Origin: Paenibacillus radicibacter
GTDB lineage: Bacteria; Bacillota; Bacilli; Paenibacillales; NBRC-103111
Direction: 5' to 3'
Length of the DNA stretch: 64,000 nt
Assembly: GCF_024721995.1 (NCBI RefSeq)
Contig: NZ_JANQBC010000008.1
Location: 62,001 to 126,000 of the forward strand
Shown piece after piece: positions 45,512-57,603 of the stretch. The notes under the pieces are model-generated. The model saw nothing but the letters and a program-made list of their open reading frames with translations, ran no database searches and was not told the origin of the DNA. The translations under genes and the position numbers were made by a program. Each line of letters starts with the position of its first letter. The stretch's first letter is position 1.

Positions 45512-45604
45512 TTACCATCCCTCTATCATTCGATTTTTCTATAAAAATACAATTTATATTATAAATGGATATTTGTACAGAATAAATAAGAAATATTTAG
45601 TAAC

Positions 45605-45639
45605 CACAAAAAGACTGCACCGTTTAACCGAATGCAGTC
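45605..45639 (-). terminator. terminator downstream of the amino-acid ABC operon
   Basis: GACTGCA and TGCAGTC form a 7-bp stem with a 13-nt loop; the A tract before it gives T residues on the minus strand. It is 24 bp after the last permease stop. Confidence 0.7.
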
Positions 45640-45662
45640 ACTTGATGTTAGCTTTTTTCCTA

Positions 45663-46319
45663 TTAATAGACCGACAATCGCTTCTCAACGACATTCGCCA
45701 GGCGTGTCAAACCGTAGTTCACAACAAAGTACAAGACTGACACGAGCAATAAGACCGGAATAACAGCTTTCACGTTAAAATTATAGATCATCTGCGCATG
45801 ATGCATCATATCCGGCAAGGAAATCACAATCGCAAGCGATGTTCCTTTGAATATAGATGTACATTCACTTAGGATCGGTGGAATCATGCGTCTTAGCGCT
45901 TGTGGCAAAATGATATAGCGAATCGTCTGTACGTATGTAAGTCCTGAAGCTCTTGCTGCCTCAAATTGCCCTTTGGCAATGGAGTTGAGTCCCCCACGTA
46001 CAATCTCGCACAGCATCGCTGATGCATAAATCGTAATCGCACTCGTCGCAGCCGCAAAGATGCTCATCTTTATCCCAATCTCCGGAAGTGCGAAGAACAC
46101 GAAGAATATAATCAAGATCAGCGGTACGTTACGAATCACGTCTACAATGACTCCCACTGCCTTGGACAATACAGGAACTTTGGAAAAACGAATCAAGCCC
46201 AGAATATTTCCTATAATGAAAGATAAGACAATCGCAATGAGGGACACCTCAATCGTGACAAGAAATCCTTCTAATATATACAATAAATTGTTCGGTGAAT
46301 ATGCGCCTGCAAAATCCAT
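45663..46319 (-). CDS. amino-acid ABC transporter permease 2 (HisM/GlnP type)
   Basis: This 218-residue polar-amino-acid permease has five predicted helices. The signature EAARASGLTYVQTIRYIILPQALRRMIPP is the EAA loop. It is the last gene of a binding protein/permease/permease importer and pairs with the 46335-46988 product. The operon is led by an operator shared with kynU, so the predicted substrate is kynurenine or a related aromatic amino acid (inference). Confidence 0.9.
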   Translation of the reverse strand: MDFAGAYSPNNLLYILEGFLVTIEVSLIAIVLSFIIGNILGLIRFSKVPVLSKAVGVIVDVIRNVPLILIIFFVFFALPEIGIKMSIFAAATSAITIYASAMLCEIVRGGLNSIAKGQFEAARASGLTYVQTIRYIILPQALRRMIPPILSECTSIFKGTSLAIVISLPDMMHHAQMIYNFNVKAVIPVLLLVSVLYFVVNYGLTRLANVVEKRLSVY

Positions 46320-46334
46320 ATGAATTGCTCCCTT

Positions 46335-46988
46335 CTAATCACTCACAGCAAATCTGCGTTCGAGGTATCGAATCAGAAGACTGAGTGGTATGGTGAGTAA
46401 TAGATAGAACATCCCTACAAAGATATACACATCAAATACGACGAATGTGTTCGACGAAATAATGTCGCCATAGTACATTAAGTCTTTCCCCGAGATGACG
46501 CCTAAGATCGCAGACCCCATCACCAAGTTCAAGAACTGATTTCCAAGTGGAGGAATAACAATTTTGATCGCTTGCGGCAAAATAATATAACGCATCGTTT
46601 GGATATAATTAAGTCCTGATGCTCTTCCAGCTTCAACCTGACCCTTCGGCACAGCCTGAATACCAGCTCGAATTACTTCTGCAATATACGCACTCGTGTA
46701 TACAGCAAGTCCCAGTGTACCACTCATAAACGGGTTCAAATGAACCCCTAATGACGGTAATCCAAAATAGAAGAAGAAAATAATAATTAACATCGGTGTA
46801 TTGCGGATAAATTCGATATACGCCGTTGCGATAACATTGAGTAGTTTGACCGGCGATATTTTCATAATGGCAAATACAATCCCAATTACGATACTAAGCA
46901 AGAGGGCAAGAACACTCACTTCAACTGTCGTTAAGAAACCAGATAGAAACTCTTTTCTATAATCGATTAAGATCGAAAAGTCCAGCAT
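46335..46988 (-). CDS. amino-acid ABC transporter permease 1 (HisM/GlnP type)
   Basis: This 217-residue protein has the same layout as its neighbour: EAGRASGLNYIQTMRYIILPQAIKIVIPP forms the EAA loop, and RNTPMLIIIFFFYFGLP is typical of the HisMQ group. The two permeases have different sequences and so probably form a heterodimer. Confidence 0.9.
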   Translation of the reverse strand: MLDFSILIDYRKEFLSGFLTTVEVSVLALLLSIVIGIVFAIMKISPVKLLNVIATAYIEFIRNTPMLIIIFFFYFGLPSLGVHLNPFMSGTLGLAVYTSAYIAEVIRAGIQAVPKGQVEAGRASGLNYIQTMRYIILPQAIKIVIPPLGNQFLNLVMGSAILGVISGKDLMYYGDIISSNTFVVFDVYIFVGMFYLLLTIPLSLLIRYLERRFAVSD

Positions 46989-47065
46989 GCGACCAAACCC
47001 TCTCCTTATCTAGATGCACAAAGGAAGTAAGGGGACGAGCGATACCCGTTCATCCCCACGAATCA

Positions 47066-47881
47066 TTATTTAGCAGGTTTTTCTTTTAACCACTTCTCGT
47101 AAATTTTCGCGTATTCGCCATTGTCCTTCAGCTTCTTAAGGGATGCATTAACTGCATCTAACATTTCCTTGTCGCCTTTACGAACAGCAATACCCCAAGG
47201 CTCATCGCTGATCACACCGCCAACTAATTTATATCCTGGGTTCTCCAAGGAAAGACCCATTAGAATTGCGTTGTCCGTTGTAAGAACTTCACCTTTACCT
47301 GTGCTAAGCGCAGTGAATGCTTCACCCAAGTTGTTGTACTCACTTACATCTGCACCCGGTGCTTTGTCTTGAATCGTCTTGCCATCTCTTGTTCCTTTTA
47401 CAGCAATAACTTTCTTGCCTTTAAGATCTTGAATCCCTGTAATTGTGGAATCTTTCTTTACTAGCAAGGATTGACCAGCACTGAAGTAAGGATCAGAGAA
47501 ATCCACTTCTTTCTTTCTATCTTCTGTGATCGTCATTGTTCTTACGATGATGTCGATGTCGCCGTTCTTAAGCATCGGAATACGTGTTTGACCATTTACT
47601 TCTTTATATTCAATCTTGTTGTCAGCGCCTAAGATGTCTTTTACAATGGCAGCAGCGATATCAAGGTCGAAGCCCTTAGTCTTGTTATCTGCCGTATCCA
47701 CATAACCGAATGGGAATGCGTCAGCACCAACACCAACTACTAACTTCGCCTTACTTTTTAAAGATGATTGACCATCAGCTGCCTTGGACCCTGTTGTATC
47801 ACTTTTTCCACAACCTGCCACACCAATTGCAAGTAGAACCGTTGCCATTGTAATACCCATTTTCTTATGCCACGTTTTCAT
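47066..47881 (-). CDS. amino-acid-binding lipoprotein (family 3)
   Basis: This lipoprotein of about 271 residues has the lipobox GVAGC (Cys24). The family 3 binding fold includes LVVGVGADAFPFGYVD, DLDIAAAIVKDILG, VDIIVRTMTITEDRKKEVDFSDPYF and KGTRDGKTI. ATG 47881 follows GGGGGC; a longer frame to 47917 lacks a Shine-Dalgarno. The pocket Arg/Asp residues (RTMTITEDR, GEVLTTDNA) suggest an alpha-amino acid ligand. Regulon membership points to kynurenine or tryptophan-like compounds; sequence alone cannot prove it. Confidence 0.9.
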   Translation of the reverse strand: MKTWHKKMGITMATVLLAIGVAGCGKSDTTGSKAADGQSSLKSKAKLVVGVGADAFPFGYVDTADNKTKGFDLDIAAAIVKDILGADNKIEYKEVNGQTRIPMLKNGDIDIIVRTMTITEDRKKEVDFSDPYFSAGQSLLVKKDSTITGIQDLKGKKVIAVKGTRDGKTIQDKAPGADVSEYNNLGEAFTALSTGKGEVLTTDNAILMGLSLENPGYKLVGGVISDEPWGIAVRKGDKEMLDAVNASLKKLKDNGEYAKIYEKWLKEKPAK

Positions 47882-47913
47882 ACTTAAGCCCCCAATCATT
47901 TTTATCAAAAATA

Positions 47914-48642
47914 TCAATGAACCAGAATCCGACTAAGGAATAGTCGTGCTCTGTCTTCACGCGGATTCGTAAAGAAATGCTCTGGCGTGCCTTCTTCCAC
48001 AATCTGGCCTTGATCCATGAAAATAACGCGATCCGCTACTTCACGTGCAAAACCCATCTCATGTGTCACGACAACCATCGTCATCCCTTCTTTTGTTAAC
48101 GCTTTCATAACATCCAAAACTTCGCCCACCATTTCAGGATCAAGTGCAGATGTCGGTTCATCAAAGAGCATGATCTTCGGCTGCATGGCAAGACCACGAG
48201 CAATCGCCACACGCTGTTGTTGACCACCTGATAAGTTGCTTGGGTACGCGTTTGCCTTCTCTTTAATACCTACCTTCTCTAAGTAGCTCATCGCGATCTT
48301 CTTCGCTTCATCCGGAGACATGCCACGCACTTTAGTAGGTGCTAGTGTAATGTTCTCAAGTACTGATTTATGTGGATATAGATTAAAGTGTTGGAATACC
48401 ATGCCGATCTCTTGGCGCAGTACATTGATGTTGGTATGCTTGTCATTTACCTTCTGACCGTGTACCATTAATTCACCAGAAGTTACGGTCTCTAGACGAT
48501 TAATACAGCGCAGCAGCGTACTTTTGCCTGATCCAGATGGTCCGATGATAACGACGACTTCGCCTTCTTTAATTTGAAGATTAATATCTTTCAGTACATG
48601 GTTGGAACCATAATGTTTGTTAATGTTGCGAAATTCGATCAA
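47914..48642 (-). CDS. amino-acid ABC transporter ATP-binding protein (GlnQ type)
   Basis: This protein of about 242 residues has Walker [10 protein letters not shown]-loop QHFNLYPH, signature LSGGQQQR, Walker [13 protein letters not shown] and H-loop [15 protein letters not shown], typical of the PAAT class. The start is TTG at 48642, with GGGGG 7 nt upstream; the product then begins [12 protein letters not shown]. It is the first gene of the importer operon. Confidence 0.93.
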   Translation of the reverse strand: MIEFRNINKHYGSNHVLKDINLQIKEGEVVVIIGPSGSGKSTLLRCINRLETVTSGELMVHGQKVNDKHTNINVLRQEIGMVFQHFNLYPHKSVLENITLAPTKVRGMSPDEAKKIAMSYLEKVGIKEKANAYPSNLSGGQQQRVAIARGLAMQPKIMLFDEPTSALDPEMVGEVLDVMKALTKEGMTMVVVTHEMGFAREVADRVIFMDQGQIVEEGTPEHFFTNPREDRARLFLSRILVH

Positions 48643-48754
48643 TGCAATTCCCCCAGACCATCTCTTATCATTGAACACAAGTTAATCTTAACGACATTAA
48701 GTCAAGTTTCTGGCTGAGCGATTCCCTTGTTTTCTGACTAGTTGTAATAATTAG

Positions 48755-48783
48755 AATATAAGATAATAGTGACACCGTGTCAA
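48755..48783 (-). promoter_or_regulatory. promoter of the amino-acid importer with TetR-type operator 3
   Basis: Minus strand TTGACA (48778-48783), 17-nt spacer, TATATT (48755-48760), the same layout as the kynU promoter. The operator TGACACCGTGTCA (48770-48782) is a perfect 6-1-6 palindrome over the -35. It also sits upstream of the divergent tetR gene. Confidence 0.8.
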
Positions 48784-48819
48784 TATGATGTTCAAAAAAT
48801 TTTCTTATTTCCATTTCAA

Positions 48820-48847
48820 TTGACTTTAGGAAAAATATGTGTATATT
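48820..48847 (+). promoter_or_regulatory. tetR promoter
   Basis: TTGACT (48820-48825), 16-nt spacer, TATATT (48842-48847). TTGACAGTATCAA (48863-48875), a degenerate copy of the operator, lies between it and the tetR start and may give weak autoregulation. Confidence 0.5.
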
Positions 48848-48897
48848 ATATTAAACTGAGATTTGACAGTATCAATCTCTGGAAAGGTAGAGGTGTT

Positions 48898-49515
48898 ATG
48901 GATAAAGCGATTAAAAGTGTAGATGGCAGACATCTCAGATCCAAACAGACTCGTCAAAAATTACTGCTTGCAGCTAGAGATGTATTCTTGAAAGAAGGCT
49001 TCCAGAATACGACAATTAATCAGATCATTAAACTTGCAAAAACAGGATACGGTACTGCCTACACCCATTTTACAGGTAAAGATGATCTCCTTATTGTATT
49101 AATGGAAGATGTCATGCAAAAGTTTTTTGAGATTGCGGATATATCCTTTTTTCCAAAATCAAAAGAAGAAGCTCGTACCATCATTCTAGGACAAGTACAT
49201 ACTTTTTTTCAGATTGCTGAATCCGAACGGGCGATGATGAAAGTGTTTGCTGAAGCGATGGGACTCTCTAGCGCTATTACGATGAAATGGGATGAAATTC
49301 GTAATAAATTAATTGCTAATATTACGGTAGATATCACTTATGCGCAGAAGAATGGTTTAGCTCGTACAGACTTGAAGGCAGAGTTACTTGCTCGTCAGTG
49401 GTTCTATTCCAATGAAATGTACCAATGGGAAATTGTGCATAACAGGCACATCGCCCCAATGGAGCAAATAGCCGAAACGATCACAACGATGTACACGGAT
49501 GCACTCTACTTGTAA
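48898..49515 (+). CDS. TetR family transcriptional regulator, probable repressor of kynurenine use
   Basis: This 205-residue protein has a TetR N-terminal helix-turn-helix (about 15-60: RQKLLLAARDVFLKEGFQNTTINQIIKLAKTGYGTAYTHF). A helical ligand-binding part follows. The ATG at 48898 follows GTAGAGGTG; a frame starting at 48769 would begin inside the operator and is rejected. It is divergent from the importer operon. It is the only regulator among four operons that share one palindrome, so it should bind all of them. The inducer is presumably kynurenine or anthranilate (inference). Confidence 0.85.
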   Translation: MDKAIKSVDGRHLRSKQTRQKLLLAARDVFLKEGFQNTTINQIIKLAKTGYGTAYTHFTGKDDLLIVLMEDVMQKFFEIADISFFPKSKEEARTIILGQVHTFFQIAESERAMMKVFAEAMGLSSAITMKWDEIRNKLIANITVDITYAQKNGLARTDLKAELLARQWFYSNEMYQWEIVHNRHIAPMEQIAETITTMYTDALYL

Positions 49516-49538
49516 GCGCAATCATTATAAAATCACTT

Positions 49539-49564
49539 AAAGCCACTTCGCAGTGGCTTTTTTA
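49539..49564 (+). terminator. tetR terminator
   Basis: AAAGCCACT and AGTGGCTTT pair around TCGC, followed by T residues, 24 bp after the tetR stop. Confidence 0.85.
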
Positions 49565-49574
49565 AAGGAAAATA

Positions 49575-49604
49575 TTGACATCATGTCATATTTCGTATTA
49601 TATT
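49575..49604 (+). promoter_or_regulatory. ald promoter with TetR-type operator 4
   Basis: TTGACA (49575-49580), 18-nt spacer, TATATT (49599-49604). The operator TGACATCATGTCA (49576-49588) is a perfect 6-1-6 palindrome. The stretch from TTGACA to TATATTG closely matches the kynU promoter. Confidence 0.8.
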
Positions 49605-49655
49605 GAAGCTATATTGACCATCATAATTATATATCTGAAAGGAATGACAAGCAAC

Positions 49656-50795
49656 ATGATTATTGGGGTTCCAAAAGAGATAAAAAATAACGAAAACCGC
49701 GTAGGGATTACACCTGCTGGCGTAACAACTTTCTTAAATAATGGACACGAGGTATGGGTTCAAACGAATGCTGGTTCTGGAAGCGGTTTCGCGGATAGCG
49801 ATTACACAGCAGCAGGCGCTAAGATCGTACCAACAGCAGCAGAAGCTTGGTCTGCACAAATGGTCATTAAAGTAAAAGAACCAATCGCTGAGGAGTACGA
49901 ATACTTCAGAGAAGGCTTAGTTCTATACACGTACCTTCACCTTGCTCCAGAACCAGAACTAACGAAAGCATTAATCGAGAAAAAAGTAACAGCTATCGCT
50001 TATGAAACAATCCAACTGGATAATGGCGCTCTTCCACTTCTTACTCCGATGAGTGAAGTTGCTGGCAGAATGTCCATCCAGATCGGTGCACAATTCCTTG
50101 AGAATCCACATGGCGGTAAAGGTGTGCTTCTAGGTGGTGTACCGGGCGTATCCCCTGCTGAAGTTGTGATTATCGGCGGTGGTATCGTAGGTACGAATGC
50201 AGCGAAAATGGCAGTAGGAATGGGTGCAAGCGTAACGATTATCGATGTGAGCCCTGATCGTCTTCGTCAATTGGACGACCTATTCGGTGGACGCCTCAAG
50301 ACATTAATGTCCAACAGCTACAACATTGCACAAGCGGTTAAGAAAGCAGACCTTCTTATTGGTGCTGTTCTTATTCCAGGTGCTCGCGCGCCGCGTCTTG
50401 TTACTGACGAAATGGTTAAATCCATGATGCCAGGATCCGTAATCGTTGACGTTGCCATCGACCAAGGTGGTTCCATCGAGACGGTTGACCGCATTACAAC
50501 ACACAGCAATCCAACTTATGAAAAGCATGGTGTGGTTCACTACTCCGTTGCGAACATGCCTGGTGCAGTAGCTCGCACTTCCACGAACGCTCTTACGAAT
50601 GTAACCATTCCTTATGGTGTTCAAATCGCAAACAAAGGGTACAAGCAAGCAGCACTTGATAACAAAGCTCTTGCAAAAGGTATCAATGTTGTTGATGGAC
50701 ACGTAACCTACAAAGCAGTTGCTGAGGCACATGGTCACACTTATGTGAGTATCCAAGATTTTTTGGCAAATGAGCACTTAGTTACGACTGTATAA
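49656..50795 (+). CDS. ald: alanine dehydrogenase
   Basis: This 379-residue protein begins [20 protein letters not shown]. It contains MVIKVKEP (substrate Lys), TYLHLAPEP (catalytic His) and the NAD-binding [17 protein letters not shown], all as in Ald. It oxidises L-alanine to pyruvate and ammonia with NAD. It shares the TetR-type operator with kynU, so it should process the alanine released by kynureninase. The start is ATG 49656, with AAGGA 12 nt upstream; an ATG at 49644 abuts the Shine-Dalgarno. The gene ends before a bidirectional terminator. Confidence 0.94.
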   Translation: MIIGVPKEIKNNENRVGITPAGVTTFLNNGHEVWVQTNAGSGSGFADSDYTAAGAKIVPTAAEAWSAQMVIKVKEPIAEEYEYFREGLVLYTYLHLAPEPELTKALIEKKVTAIAYETIQLDNGALPLLTPMSEVAGRMSIQIGAQFLENPHGGKGVLLGGVPGVSPAEVVIIGGGIVGTNAAKMAVGMGASVTIIDVSPDRLRQLDDLFGGRLKTLMSNSYNIAQAVKKADLLIGAVLIPGARAPRLVTDEMVKSMMPGSVIVDVAIDQGGSIETVDRITTHSNPTYEKHGVVHYSVANMPGAVARTSTNALTNVTIPYGVQIANKGYKQAALDNKALAKGINVVDGHVTYKAVAEAHGHTYVSIQDFLANEHLVTTV

Positions 50796-50810
50796 ACTTG
50801 TCCTATCAAA

Positions 50811-50844
50811 AAGGAGCCCCAGCGGCATAACCGCGAGGCTCCTT
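50811..50844. terminator. bidirectional terminator between ald and the NSS transporter
   Basis: AAGGAGCC and GGCTCCTT pair; an inner GCGG/CCGC adds a second stem. A decayed copy lies at 52354-52387 after the duplicated transporter. Confidence 0.8.
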
Positions 50845-50848
50845 CTTC

Positions 50849-50881
50849 GTTCTATTTAGGTTCTATTTAGGTTCTATTTAG
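50849..50881. repeat. tandem 11-bp repeat, three units
   Basis: Three copies of GTTCTATTTAG follow the NSS stop region (TAG at the gene-proximal unit). The duplicated transporter downstream has only one unit, so the array expanded after the duplication. Confidence 0.7.
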
Positions 50882-52226
50882 GTCCTATAATGCCAATTAC
50901 ATTAAGGAATACAATCACAATCACCAACGGCACCAAGTAGCGAAGCAACATGAGCCATATAACAAACATTTTTTTGCCCCACGAAGTGGAAACTTGAAGC
51001 TCCTCCATCAATACTTCACGCTTCATACGAAGCGGAACGAAGATCGCAATGAATAAGCAGCACAATGGCAGCATGATATTACTTACTAAGTAATCCGATG
51101 CTTCAAAGAATGTCAGTCCAAAAATCTTAATGTCTGACCAAATACCAAATGATAGAGCAGCAGGAATACCCACAACGAAGATGGTTAGTCCCCAAATCCA
51201 CGACCATTTCTTACGCTCCTCAGAATTACCCTTTGTCAAATTCGCCACGATAATTTCAAGCATCGAGAAAGCAGATGTCAGTGTTGCGAATAAGAACAAC
51301 GCTAAGAACATAAGCAAGAACACACTTCCGAACGGAATTTTCTCAAATACAGATGGAAGAACAACGAATAATAATCCTGGTCCATCCGAAGGCTCCATTC
51401 CTAGTGAGAAGATCGCTGGAAAAATTGCTAACCCAGCAAATAAGGAAATCAATACGTTTAAACCAGCGATCGAATAAGCCGATCTTGTTAAGCTTTCTTT
51501 CTTGCTTAAATACGAACTATATGTCGCCATGACAGAAAATCCGACACTTAAAGAGAAGAAGGATTGTCCAAGTGCGAATAGGATTGATTTAGAATCGAGC
51601 TTTGCAAAGTCAGGAAGTAAGAAGAACTTCACACCCTCTATTGCGTTTTCAAGTGACAATGATCTTACGATCAAAGCAACAAAGAGAATAAATAGTCCAG
51701 GCATCAAGTACTTACTGGATTTCTCAATCCCATCCTTAACACCACGTGCTACCACGATAATCGTCAGTAATATGAATATAAAGTGTGCACCTACAGCTTC
51801 ATATGGGTTAGCAATCATATTGTTGAATAGCTCGCCATAACCGCCAGCAGGCTTCATCAATTGACCCGTTATCGCTTTGTATAAGTAAAGGAGAATCCAT
51901 CCTCCAACTACCGCATAGAAGGATAGCATAATTCCAGAAGATACCATACCAACATAGCCAAGTAAATACCACTTTTTCTTCGGTGCAATTTCTTTATACG
52001 CAGGAATGGCTACCTTACCTGTACTGCGACCGATAACAAATTCAGCTAATAATAGAGGTAATCCAACCAAGAGCGTAAAAACGATAAAGAGTAAGAAAAA
52101 TGCGCCACCGCCGCCCATTCCCGCCATGTAAGGAAACTTCCAGATTGCACCCAATCCTATAGCAGATCCAGCTGCAGCAAGAATAAATCCTAATCTACTT
52201 GTCCATTGTTCATCTTGTTTCTCCAT
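50874..52226 (-). CDS. NSS family sodium:amino-acid symporter, copy 1
   Basis: This 450-residue transporter of the LeuT/MhsT/TnaT family has about 11 helices. It begins [27 protein letters not shown], which holds the sodium and substrate contacts of TM1. The scaffold motif [19 protein letters not shown] follows. NSS members in Bacillota carry tryptophan, alanine and other neutral amino acids. Beside the kynurenine regulon it may import an aromatic amino acid (inference), but its promoter lacks the TGACAYNRYGTCA box. Its near-identical copy lies 1,522 bp upstream. Confidence 0.92.
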   Translation of the reverse strand: MEKQDEQWTSRLGFILAAAGSAIGLGAIWKFPYMAGMGGGGAFFLLFIVFTLLVGLPLLLAEFVIGRSTGKVAIPAYKEIAPKKKWYLLGYVGMVSSGIMLSFYAVVGGWILLYLYKAITGQLMKPAGGYGELFNNMIANPYEAVGAHFIFILLTIIVVARGVKDGIEKSSKYLMPGLFILFVALIVRSLSLENAIEGVKFFLLPDFAKLDSKSILFALGQSFFSLSVGFSVMATYSSYLSKKESLTRSAYSIAGLNVLISLFAGLAIFPAIFSLGMEPSDGPGLLFVVLPSVFEKIPFGSVFLLMFLALFLFATLTSAFSMLEIIVANLTKGNSEERKKWSWIWGLTIFVVGIPAALSFGIWSDIKIFGLTFFEASDYLVSNIMLPLCCLFIAIFVPLRMKREVLMEELQVSTSWGKKMFVIWLMLLRYLVPLVIVIVFLNVIGIIGPK

Positions 52227-52272
52227 ACCTTCACTCGCTCCGTTTATCTAAGATGTAATTTTATAAGTTTTG

Positions 52273-52281
52273 ATTATAGCA
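52273..52281 (-). promoter_or_regulatory. extended -10 promoter of NSS copy 1
   Basis: On the minus strand TGC-TATAAT lies about 50 bp upstream of the start. The flanking 60 bp are almost identical to those upstream of copy 2, so the promoter was duplicated with the gene. Confidence 0.6.
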
Positions 52282-52353
52282 TAAGTTTGCCCAGATCACC
52301 TTCAAATAAGCAGCAGCTGATGCACACACGACTATATAAACATGATCCTATCA

Positions 52354-52387
52354 AAAAGAGCCTCCGTGGCATAACCGCAAGGCTCCT
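52354..52387 (-). terminator. terminator downstream of NSS copy 2 (duplicated)
   Basis: GAGCCT and AGGCTC pair around CCGTGGCATAACCGCA. It is the diverged twin of 50811-50844. Confidence 0.65.
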
Positions 52388-52395
52388 TCTCCGTT

Positions 52396-53748
52396 CTATT
52401 TAGATCCTATAATGCCAATCGCATTAAGGAATACAATAATAATCACAAACGGCACCAAGTAGCGAAGCAACATGAGCCATACGACAAACATTTTCTTACC
52501 CCACGAAGTGGTAACTTGAAGCTCCTCCAACAATACTTGACGCTTCATACGAAGCGGAACGAAGATCGCAATTAATAAGCAGCCCATTGGCATCAATATA
52601 TTACTTACTAAGTAATCCGATGCATCGAAGAATGAAAGTCCAAAAATCTTAATGTCAGCCCAGATACCAAAAGATAGTGCAGCAGGAATACCCACAATGA
52701 AGATGATAAGACCCCAAACCCATGACCATTTCTTACGCTGCTCAGGATTACCCTTCGTCAAATTCGCCACGATAATTTCAAGCATCGAGAAAGCAGATGT
52801 CAGTGTTGCGAATAAGAACAACGCTAAGAACATAAGCAAGAACATACTTCCTAACGGAATTTTCTCAAATACAGATGGAAGGACAACGAATAATAATCCT
52901 GGACCTTGCGAAGGCTCCATTCCTAGTGAGAAGATCGCTGGGAAAATCGCTAACCCGGCAAATAAGGAGATCAATACGTTTAAACCAGCGATTGAATAAG
53001 CTGATCTTGTTAAGCTTTCTTTCTTGCTTAAATACGAACTATATGTCGCCATGACAGACACACCGACACTTAAAGAGAAGAAGGATTGTCCAAGTGCGAA
53101 TAGGATTGCTTTCGAATCGAGCTTTGCAAAGTCAGGAAGTAAGAAGAACTTTACACCCTCTATTGCGTTCTCTAGTGTCAATGATCTTACGATTAATGCA
53201 AGGAAGAGAACAAATAGTGCAGGCATCAAGTACTTACTGGATTTCTCAATCCCATCTTGAACACCGCGTGCTACCACGATAATCGTCAGTAATATGAATA
53301 TAAAGTGTGCGCCTACAGCTTCATAAGGGTTAGCAATCATAGTGTTGAATAGCTCGCCATACCCGCCAGCAGGTTGCATCAATTGACCCGTTATCGCTTT
53401 GAATAAGTAAAGGAGAATCCATCCACCGACCACTGCATAGAAGGACAGTAGAATTCCACAAGATACCATGCCTAAATATCCGAGTAAGTACCACTTTTTC
53501 TTCGGTGCAATTTCTTGATACGCAGGAATGGCTACCTTGCCTGTACTGCGACCGATAACAAATTCAGCTAATAATAGAGGTAATCCTACTAAGAGTGTAA
53601 AGGCGATGAAAAGTAAGAGAAACGCGCCACCGCCGCCCATTCCCACCATGTAAGGAAACTTCCAGATCGCACCCAATCCTATAGCAGATCCAGCTGCGGC
53701 AAGAATAAATCCTAATCTACTTGTCCATTGTTCATCTTGTGTCTTCAT
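52396..53748 (-). CDS. NSS family sodium:amino-acid symporter, copy 2
   Basis: This 450-residue protein differs from the adjacent copy at only a few dozen positions by eye. Substitutions are spread over the protein and mostly conservative (for example MAGMG/MVGMG in TM1 and the C-terminal helix). The TM1 contact region and the scaffold helices are conserved, so both copies look functional. It has its own promoter and terminator. Confidence 0.92.
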   Translation of the reverse strand: MKTQDEQWTSRLGFILAAAGSAIGLGAIWKFPYMVGMGGGGAFLLLFIAFTLLVGLPLLLAEFVIGRSTGKVAIPAYQEIAPKKKWYLLGYLGMVSCGILLSFYAVVGGWILLYLFKAITGQLMQPAGGYGELFNTMIANPYEAVGAHFIFILLTIIVVARGVQDGIEKSSKYLMPALFVLFLALIVRSLTLENAIEGVKFFLLPDFAKLDSKAILFALGQSFFSLSVGVSVMATYSSYLSKKESLTRSAYSIAGLNVLISLFAGLAIFPAIFSLGMEPSQGPGLLFVVLPSVFEKIPLGSMFLLMFLALFLFATLTSAFSMLEIIVANLTKGNPEQRKKWSWVWGLIIFIVGIPAALSFGIWADIKIFGLSFFDASDYLVSNILMPMGCLLIAIFVPLRMKRQVLLEELQVTTSWGKKMFVVWLMLLRYLVPFVIIIVFLNAIGIIGSK

Positions 53749-53794
53749 ACCATCAATCGCTCCGTTTATCTAAGATGTAATTTTATAAGTTTTG

Positions 53795-53803
53795 ATTATA
53801 GCA
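53795..53803 (-). promoter_or_regulatory. extended -10 promoter of NSS copy 2
   Basis: Minus strand TGC-TATAAT with TTTCAA (53817-53822) 16 nt upstream as a weak -35. Confidence 0.55.
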
Positions 53804-53825
53804 TAACTTTGTTCGATTGAAAGGG

Positions 53826-53862
53826 AAAAAGCACTCTTAGCATGTGCCAAGAATGCTTTTTT
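53826..53862 (-). terminator. terminator downstream of metY
   Basis: AAAAAGCACTCTTAGCA pairs with TGCCAAGAATGCTTTTT with two mismatches, with T runs on both strands. It lies 31 bp after the metY stop. Confidence 0.75.
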
Positions 53863-53892
53863 ATTTGGATTTATGAAACGAGAATTCTCTGA

Positions 53893-55224
<1,332 letters not shown>

Positions 55225-55250
55225 TCATAAATAATGGAAAATTTAAACCC

Positions 55251-56774
<1,524 letters not shown>

Positions 56775-56870
56775 TTAGTATATATACTGAATAATCAAAA
56801 AGTGTAGACATACAATCAAACACAACCTTATCTTTATCTAAAATAACGCCTAGTAAGGGAGCGGATCAAG

Positions 56871-57581
56871 ATGTTTATTTATGCGCATCGCGGATCATCA
56901 GGCTATGCACCAGAGAATACAATGGCTGCTTTCCAGATGGCAGTTGATATGAATTGTCCAGGAATCGAGCTAGACGTACAACTCACCAAGGATGGACACG
57001 TTGTCATCTGTCATGATGAAGATGTATCACGTACCACGAACGGTCAGGGTTTCATTAAAGACTTCACACTCGAAGAGTTAAGAGCACTTGATGCAGGAAG
57101 CTGGATGGACCCTAAATTCCATCAAGAGAAGATCCCAACCTTAGTAGAATTACTCGATCTTGTGAAAAACACAGAGATGATCATGAACTTTGAAATTAAG
57201 AATCTCCCATTCTATTATGTTGGGATTGAACAGAAGCTAGCTGATGCGATTAAGGAAGCAGGGATGGAAGATCAGGCAATTATCTCTTCCTTTGATCATT
57301 ATGCACTGCAGACGATCCATAAGATTTGTCCAGAACTTAAGCTGGGATTACTTTTCTCCACCCGAATTATCGATCCATGGATTTATGCCCAGCAATTGCC
57401 CTATCCCGTATATAGCTTGAATCCAGATTGGTCATTCGTTGATTCCCATTATGTACAGCAGAGTCATCTGCATGGTTATCAAGTGCTTGCCTATACCGTG
57501 AATGAACGCCCAACTTATGAAGCGCTTCGCGACATAGGAGTCCATGGTATATTTTCCAATTATCCAGATCAATTCATGTAA
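56871..57581 (+). CDS. glycerophosphodiester phosphodiesterase
   Basis: This 236-residue cytoplasmic GDPD-family protein has the metal and catalytic residues in AHRGSSGYAPENT (H6), GIELDVQLTKDG (E33, D35) and CHDEDVSRTTNG (H48). It hydrolyses glycerophosphodiesters to glycerol-3-phosphate and an alcohol, feeding glpD nearby. No signal peptide is present, so it resembles UgpQ rather than periplasmic GlpQ. AAGGGAG precedes the ATG. Confidence 0.9.
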   Translation: MFIYAHRGSSGYAPENTMAAFQMAVDMNCPGIELDVQLTKDGHVVICHDEDVSRTTNGQGFIKDFTLEELRALDAGSWMDPKFHQEKIPTLVELLDLVKNTEMIMNFEIKNLPFYYVGIEQKLADAIKEAGMEDQAIISSFDHYALQTIHKICPELKLGLLFSTRIIDPWIYAQQLPYPVYSLNPDWSFVDSHYVQQSHLHGYQVLAYTVNERPTYEALRDIGVHGIFSNYPDQFM

Positions 57582-57603
57582 TATCAACTGGGGGAATCAT
57601 CTT

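Noticed and set aside
48769-48897. Upstream extension of the tetR frame from GTG 48769
   Set aside because: It would begin inside the operator and ahead of the tetR promoter; the ATG at 48898 has a good Shine-Dalgarno and starts the family sequence.
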